DNA of 64,000 bases, from the NCBI GenBank assembly GCA_037447655.1, contig JBBHKE010002665.1, positions 9,318 to 73,317 on the forward strand, in the 5' to 3' direction. The notes under the pieces are model-generated. The model had not been told where the DNA came from. It saw only the letters and a program-made list of their open reading frames with translations, and ran no database searches. Both the position numbers and the translations under genes were made by a program. Position 1 is the first letter of the stretch; each line of letters starts with the position of its first letter. This DNA comes from Zygnema cylindricum (taxonomy: Eukaryota > Streptophyta > Zygnematophyceae > Zygnematales > Zygnemataceae). Below are positions 59,061-64,000 of this stretch, in pieces.

Positions 59061-59610
59061 CTCAAGTCCCAGAAATCCTGGGCTATTTTCCTTCAAGCTC
59101 CTTAATTTTTAGCGATGCAGGCAACTTTGCAGCTTGAGGGGGGGAGAGAAAACAGAAGAAAAATTCACATTTCACTACCGCAAGTTTTCCCAGTGGGGGG
59201 GGGCGGCGGCTCAGATGGCGACAGCTTAGCGAAAGTTGTCAGCAGTAGCGTCCTAGCCGGAGGAGTAGAGGCAGATGCATTTGTAGGATTGGAATTCGAC
59301 ATTAGCCTCTGGGGTAAACCGCTAAAAGCTTGGGCTCCTTAGAGCTTGGGAAAATGGATTGGACACTAAGGGAGCAGTTTCATACTTAACAAAAGGCTCG
59401 GCTCTCCGAGCTATAAGCCGAAAATAAACAAGTGTTCTCATGGTCAGAAACAGGTGTCAATATTTACAAAAGAACACCTTTCCAAATCGATTTGATCAAC
59501 GAGACGGCTACTATTTGGCAGAAGCACTATCCTCTCAATTTCAAGGAAAAATAATTCATCACGGCTAAATTACAGACTTTGGTGGAAGCTAGATTGGTTC
59601 AAGAAAGTAC
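59061..59610 (+). pseudogene. Gypsy RT, N-terminal fingers region
   Basis: The frame at 59115-59342 is linker of unknown role. At about 59480-59610 broken frames read FQIDLINETATIWQKHYPLN and then LQTLVEARLVQEST, the stretch that precedes RT catalytic blocks in gypsy elements. It is interrupted at 59615 by a solo LTR and resumes at 60690. Confidence 0.6.
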
Positions 59611-59615
59611 AGGAC

Positions 59616-60323
59616 TGCAATTCTGTGTCCTCCATTGGATCACAGTATATAAGAAGCCTCTAGATAGTATTTAACTAACCCACTTTAAGCCACAACCACT
59701 GCTGTCTAGGAAGGCAAAATGTCAATTTGACTGCACCCCTGTGGAGCGTGGACTCCCTTGAGTCCGTAGAAAAAAAAATTAATGAAATTGGCCAACCAAC
59801 CGATAAGTTATGAGGCAGTAAAAAATGCCAATTTGTACAAACTCTTTAAGGGAGGGTTGACTGCCTATCAAAATTTTCTAAGTCCTGATTCCCTCAAATA
59901 ACTTCTACCTACTAAAGTATGGACCAATCAAATTACTGTACTGTACCAAAAAGTACTACAGCCGGTGTACCTTTTGTACGCCCTATGCACGACAAAGCTA
60001 TTAAGCGGACGCATGTCTACTTTTCACTCGTTCGTACATTCCTTGGAATTCCCATGACCGAATGTCATCTCTCCAGGTGGCTCTAGGTCATTCTACGTCA
60101 CAAAACACCAAAGTGACCACTCCGGAATTTCGGCGATGATGTGCGCCGTTGAATTTGCAGCGATACGCAATCTTAGCCGTTATAAATACTTGCGCGATAT
60201 TTGTTTCGCTGTCTAACAAAATGCGTGGTATCCGTTTTTGAAATTGAATCATACTTCGTACTTTCATAAAACTTTATCTATGTGTGTCGTATACAATTTT
60301 AGTTAAATGGATTTGTTCCTCCC

Positions 60324-60382
<59 letters not shown>

Positions 60383-60684
60383 ATCACATACTATAGCATT
60401 TAGCATTGGTCCTAGTCTTATAGGATAAAGCTGACCGCTATCGGCCAACTTGACGAACCGAAGGTACCGGGATCAAATCCTGGGTCCGTCAGGTATATTT
60501 TTAGTAACCTACTAATAATAACTGCTTGTTGAACTAAGGCAGTCATGGATCAACCACCCTCTCTATCCTTCAGTGACTACAACAAGTATGGGGGCTAGAG
60601 AGAGGAGGTGGAGGCAGGTTGCCCGTCCTTTTCACTTACATATTTAAACCTAGAAAATACTCTAGAAATCTACTAATTTAAGCA
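59616..60684 (-). mobile_element. Solo LTR, family C, 1069 bp
   Basis: Begins TGCAATTCTGTG and ends TTTAAGCA on the plus strand, with a perfect 5 bp duplication AGGAC at 59611-59615 and 60685-60689. It is distantly like LTR A and LTR B, hence the minus orientation. A tRNA-like stretch with GGGATCAAATCCTGGG lies near 60417-60490. It interrupts gypsy RT. Confidence 0.85.
60325..60380. repeat. AT dinucleotide microsatellite in LTR C
   Basis: About 27 AT units within the solo LTR. Length is probably variable and hard to sequence. Confidence 0.85.
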
Positions 60685-60689
60685 AGGAC

Positions 60690-61210
60690 TTCATGGGTCC
60701 GCTTCCTCGACAGTTCTCCCTCCCAAGAAGGATTCTTCCCGGAAGGTTGTAGATTTTTGGATGTGTGGAGATTATCGCATGCTGAATACGACCACCATCT
60801 TTGATCGATATCCGATGCCGACCCCGAAAGAGATATTTGACTCCTTTGCTAGCGCCACTATCTACTCCACTCTGGACATGAAGAATGGTTTTTGCCAGAT
60901 TAGCGTGGAACTGAAGCACAGGGAGAAAACCGCATTTTCGGCCGGTTTTAGACTTTATGATTGATTTATATGCCATTCTGGCTTAAGAATGCAACGGCCA
61001 AATTCCAACGGGCAATGGACCAAGCGCTCTGAGGAATTGATTGTGCGCGGTGCTATATTGATGATGCTATTATATTCTCAAAGACTTTTGAGGAACACCT
61101 GGAGCATGTCCAGATCGTTCTCCGGGCACTCAAAGTAGCCAGCTTGAAATGTCACCTAGGCAAAGGTATTTTTGGGGTACAGAAGATCATCTACCTTGAA
61201 CATGAGGTGA
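60690..61210 (+). pseudogene. Gypsy reverse transcriptase, palm region (broken)
   Basis: Reads RKVVDFWMCGDYRMLNTTT, DRYPMPTPKEIFD, YSTLDMKNGFCQISV and EKTAFSAGF in frame 60761-60964 and its upstream extension. After a stop and frameshifts come CYIDDAIIFSKTFEEHLEHV, with the YIDD catalytic box near 61052, and SLKCHLGKGIFGVQKIIYLEHEV. Catalytic Asp residues are kept, but the frame is not. Confidence 0.8.
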
Positions 61211-61379
61211 CTCTGGGACTGTGGGTCACCACATGGTCAAAGTGGCAGCCTTTGACGTTCTCCCCCCACCGCAGGACATCTCGGCCATTCGCACCTTCTG
61301 GGTCTGGCCAAATACATCGCCGGTTTATTCCCGAGTTCAGTAGTCACACTCAGCCCCTTAACTAGCTATTGCGAAAGGA

Positions 61380-62030
61380 CCAAGAGTGGCAGTGGGCCGA
61401 AGAACAACAGATATCCTTCCAGTTCTTGAAGGATGCTCTGAAGCAACACTCGTGCTCCGGATGCCTAATCACCAAAGGACTTTCCTCCTTTATACCGATT
61501 AGAGCAGGTTTGGATTAGGAGCAATTTTGCCTCAAATGGATGATGCTAGAGATGAATATGTAGTGGCCAACGCCAACCAGAGCAACAACACAGCAGAGGG
61601 GAATTTTATCAGTTACCACGGAGAGTTACTTGTAGCAGTTTAGGCCATTCAGCATTTCCGACCTTATTTGTACCGAGTCCATTTCACCTTGGTTACCGAT
61701 CACCAACCCCTAAAATGGATCATGAAAAATAGTAAGTTAACCAACAAACTTGCCAGATGGGTTCTTACCCTACAGGAATATGATTTCGACATTTTTCATT
61801 GGGCAAGGGAAATCAATGGGAATGTTGACGGACTTAGCCGGAACCTTGATCCCTCCACAATAGATTCTACCGGAGCTCGGCATGATGAGGACCCTGAGAT
61901 GAGTCTGGGGTTCATTCGAGCATCCTGTGCTTTCATCTGGCTTCCCCAATCTGGGGGTGAACTATCAACTTTTTCGACCAACGTGGAGGGGCAGGCGCCA
62001 ATAGGGGCCGGATGGAAAGACATCTAGAAC
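61380..62030 (+). pseudogene. Gypsy RNase H (broken)
   Basis: Includes LYTD, stop, SRFGLGAILPQMDD, then YHGELLVAV, then frame 61668-62027 with VHFTLVTDHQPLKWIM, ARWVLTLQEYDFDIFHWARE and NVDGLSR. These match gypsy RNase H in order. The Asp of the first strand and the DHQPL stretch are present; stops break the first half. Confidence 0.75.
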
Positions 62031-62079
62031 GATCCCGATGCTCTCCAATCTATCTAGCGAAGGTCGCCTCTTCCCCAAA

Positions 62080-63290
62080 TAACTGGAATTGAATTATCCC
62101 GATAACAGACCAAGGTGGCTGCTATGATTGGGACGAAGATGTTCTTCTTTGGAAATGGTCAGACGGCACAAAGAAAGTGGTTCCTCCCCCTCTGACCGAG
62201 AAACTTTTATTTCCAATCTCCATCGGCAATGTGGACACTTTAGGCAAAAGCGGACCACCTCCCTAGTTACAGGCTCTTAATGGTGGCATGGGTTGTCGAC
62301 CCTAGTCAACTGAATTGTGCAAACTTGCTCCTCATGCGATCGAGTCAAGGCGGTTTTTAACAAAAAGGGCCGGACTGAGCTTCATTCGCTTCCTATCAAG
62401 TGGATGATTTATCGATGGTCGTTGGATATTTTGGGACCTCTTCTGACCAGCAAGCGTGGGAACTGCTTTGTGCTGGTCATGATAGAACATTTTCGAAGTG
62501 GATCGAGTTGGTGGTTTTACCTAGGAAGGAGTCCAAGGAAATTGCAAATCCCTTTTTGCAGATGGTTTTAGCCAAATTCGGGGCGCCTGCCGAAGTTCTA
62601 ACCGACCAAGGCTTCGAATTTGCCAGAGAATTTTCCAACCTCTTGGAAAAATGCGTGGTCGACCATCGGCTTACCAGGCGTGACCACCCTTAAGTCGACG
62701 GTTTGGCCAAAAGGTCCGTGTAGACAGTGAAACGGTCACTACGAAAACATGCAGTTGAAGAAGATTTGGGGGAGTGGGACAGAAAAGTGCCTTGGATCAC
62801 TATGGGTTACACATTCAGCAGGCAGGCTTCTCTCCACTCCTATATCCTTTTTTTCATTCTCTTTGGACGGCATCCCTTCTTGCCCGGGACTGCATCGGCC
62901 CAATTGGTGGTCCTCCGGAGATGGATGCCAAGGGGACTGTTGAAAAATTGATCGCCAATAGAGCCAAGATATTCCACCGAGAGACACCTCTCGCCATGGG
63001 AAATTTGCAAGCGGCTCAACACCGAGATCAGTTATGGTATTCTCAACGCCGGAACATGAATTATGTTCCCTGGCAGCGACGATTTATACTGGGGGACTTT
63101 GCCTATCGGATGCAACAAAAGAAGGACACGCTGGATATTTCTGCCGCGAGAGTAATTTTGAAAGTGGTTGAAGTCTCCAACAAAGGGGTTTTTACATTGG
63201 AGGGAAAGGATGGTCGACGAATTAAAGAGAATCAGATCAATGTTGCCCCTTGCAATCTCCGGGGATTGGAAGACGAACCCACTTTCCACT
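62080..63290 (+). pseudogene. Gypsy integrase with GPY/F-like module, plus-strand element (broken)
   Basis: N-terminal HRQCGHFRQKRTTS and QTCSSCDRVKAVF form the His/Cys zinc region. The core has WSLDILGPL, FGAPAEVLTDQGFEF and VDGLAKRSV, where the third catalytic residue Glu has become Lys (the minus copy keeps Glu). Frame 62774-63445 carries the C-terminal module RRFILGDFAYRM, ARVILKVVEVS, LEGKDGRRIKENQINVAP. The module is of the type that binds DNA and dimerises. No chromodomain follows. Confidence 0.75.
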
Positions 63291-63294
63291 TAAC

Positions 63295-63472
63295 TTACTT
63301 TGCCAATCCTCCTTCTTGTTCATCAGTTTGCACTCAGTCCTCCTATCAACACGACATATTTGTCTGCAATCAGTGTGGTCAGTGTTGGCATTCAGCATGT
63401 CTCCCCTCCTCTTGGGAGACACACCCTCTACCCTCCAGCACCTAGTTTTGTGGGAACTGCGAATGGAAGGGG
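63295..63472 (+). pseudogene. PHD-like zinc finger at the integrase C-terminus
   Basis: In the integrase frame: CSSVC, 11 residues, CNQC, GQCW, HSAC, about 14 residues with one in-frame TAG, then CGNCEWKG and a stop. The Cys4-His-Cys3 pattern and the W-H-x-x-C-L core are those of PHD fingers, which bind histone H3 tails. The minus copy at 21412-21565 keeps the pattern with different substitutions (CDRCDQ, stop, WHPSCL, WLCENC), so it is an element domain and not chance. Confidence 0.7.
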
Positions 63473-63503
63473 TAATTGTTTTTATATCTTAGTCATTGCT
63501 AAC

Positions 63504-64000
63504 TAAGAGGGGGAGAAATTGGGATATCAGCCTGATAACCGAGACCCAAATCCCTTTCACCGACCAAGGGGGGGGGAAAGGAAGGGGGAGAGGATAACTT
63601 TCGCCTTTCCTGCGCTCAAGCCTATTCCCTTTCCAAGCATCTCCCATATTTCGCATGCATATCTATGGGAGGGGTGTGGGTAGCAGTAGGCATGATCATC
63701 ATTCTGGGAAGCATTCACATTTGAGGGTTATTTGCAGGACTCCGATGCCAAAAACTTTGGGCTGTGGGCCTTTCCTTCGCGTTGATCAGGCACGCTCAAC
63801 GGCTCTCAAGCTATGTGCTTTTTAGGCATACCTTTATATCACCAAGGATTTCCAAGCCCTTTTAACCCTGTACAGTCTTCAGAGTACAGAGGGGGGAGTC
63901 ACCAAGCCAAACGAGATCCTTCTATTTCCTAAATTGAGCGGAACGGACTTTATTTGGCAACTAACGGATACCATGCAACAAAGTTCTACCGGCTCAAAGA
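63504..64000 (+). mobile_element. Polypurine tract, 3' UTR and start of the 3' LTR, plus-strand gypsy element
   Basis: AAGAGGGGGAGAAAT at 63504-63518 is the probable polypurine tract. The next 300 bases align with the 3' UTR of the minus copy (TTGCAGGACTCCGATGCC). LTR-like sequence begins near 63815 and includes TTGAGCGGAACGGA, like TGAGCGGAACGCA in the other LTR. It is cut by the window end. Confidence 0.55.

Noticed and set aside
63295-63472. Chromodomain at the integrase C-terminus
   Set aside because: No aromatic cage pattern; the Cys/His spacing is that of a zinc finger.

Overview
The window is nuclear DNA of a eukaryote, most likely from the green-plant (streptophyte) lineage; the species cannot be named. 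Reasons: spliced genes with GT-AG introns, a plant-type CDPK/PEPRK-like kinase, a hybrid-histidine-kinase-like gene, and copia elements whose primer site is a 15-base match to the anticodon arm of plant initiator tRNA-Met (as I know that tRNA). I saw no operon structure, rRNA gene, CRISPR array or free-standing tRNA gene.

Layout. 1-2449 is AT-rich intergenic DNA. 2450-7754 (-) is a three-exon gene whose joined frame is open and exactly divisible by three (793 codons plus stop). It encodes a two-helix membrane hairpin followed by a histidine-kinase H-box in which the phospho-accepting His is Asp. Its first intron is a 1.8 kb purine/pyrimidine tract and its second holds a tandem array of broken copies of the next exon. 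8106-18030 is gene-poor and full of small DNA transposons with visible target duplications: a TA-flanked MITE family, one hAT-like element with an 8 bp duplication and two PIF/Harbinger-like elements with TTA/TAA duplications. One Harbinger-like element sits inside a 131-142 bp tandem array. 18031-19576 (-) holds the C-terminal three exons of a Ser/Thr kinase; its N-lobe is missing near a 10-N assembly gap at 19770-19779.

19780-64000 is a retrotransposon nest. Two decayed Ty3/gypsy-type elements of one family lie head to head, meeting near 45424. The minus-strand copy runs from about 45424 to 20000 and the plus-strand copy from about 45425 past the window end. Their order is LTR, gag with zinc knuckle, protease, cytosine-5 DNA methyltransferase, RT, RNase H, integrase with GPY/F-like module, PHD-like zinc finger, LTR. 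The methyltransferase and the C-terminal PHD-like finger are the most notable content.

These two elements are cut by younger insertions: copia A (36701-43152, TSD CTTGA, nearly intact apart from two in-frame TAG codons), copia B1 (29574-35832), copia B2 (52741-58946, TSD GGCAC, inside the methyltransferase), and solo LTRs at 26921-27658, 27668-28554 and 59616-60684, each with a perfect 5 bp TSD. A tandem duplication inside the minus-strand gag is proven by an LTR insertion junction shared by both duplicates.

How the parts could work together (inference): the gypsy family carries both a DNA-methylation writer and a probable histone-tail reader on its integrase, which suggests chromatin-aware integration or self-marking. 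Both copies here are dead, so this window is a fossil of that system rather than a working locus.
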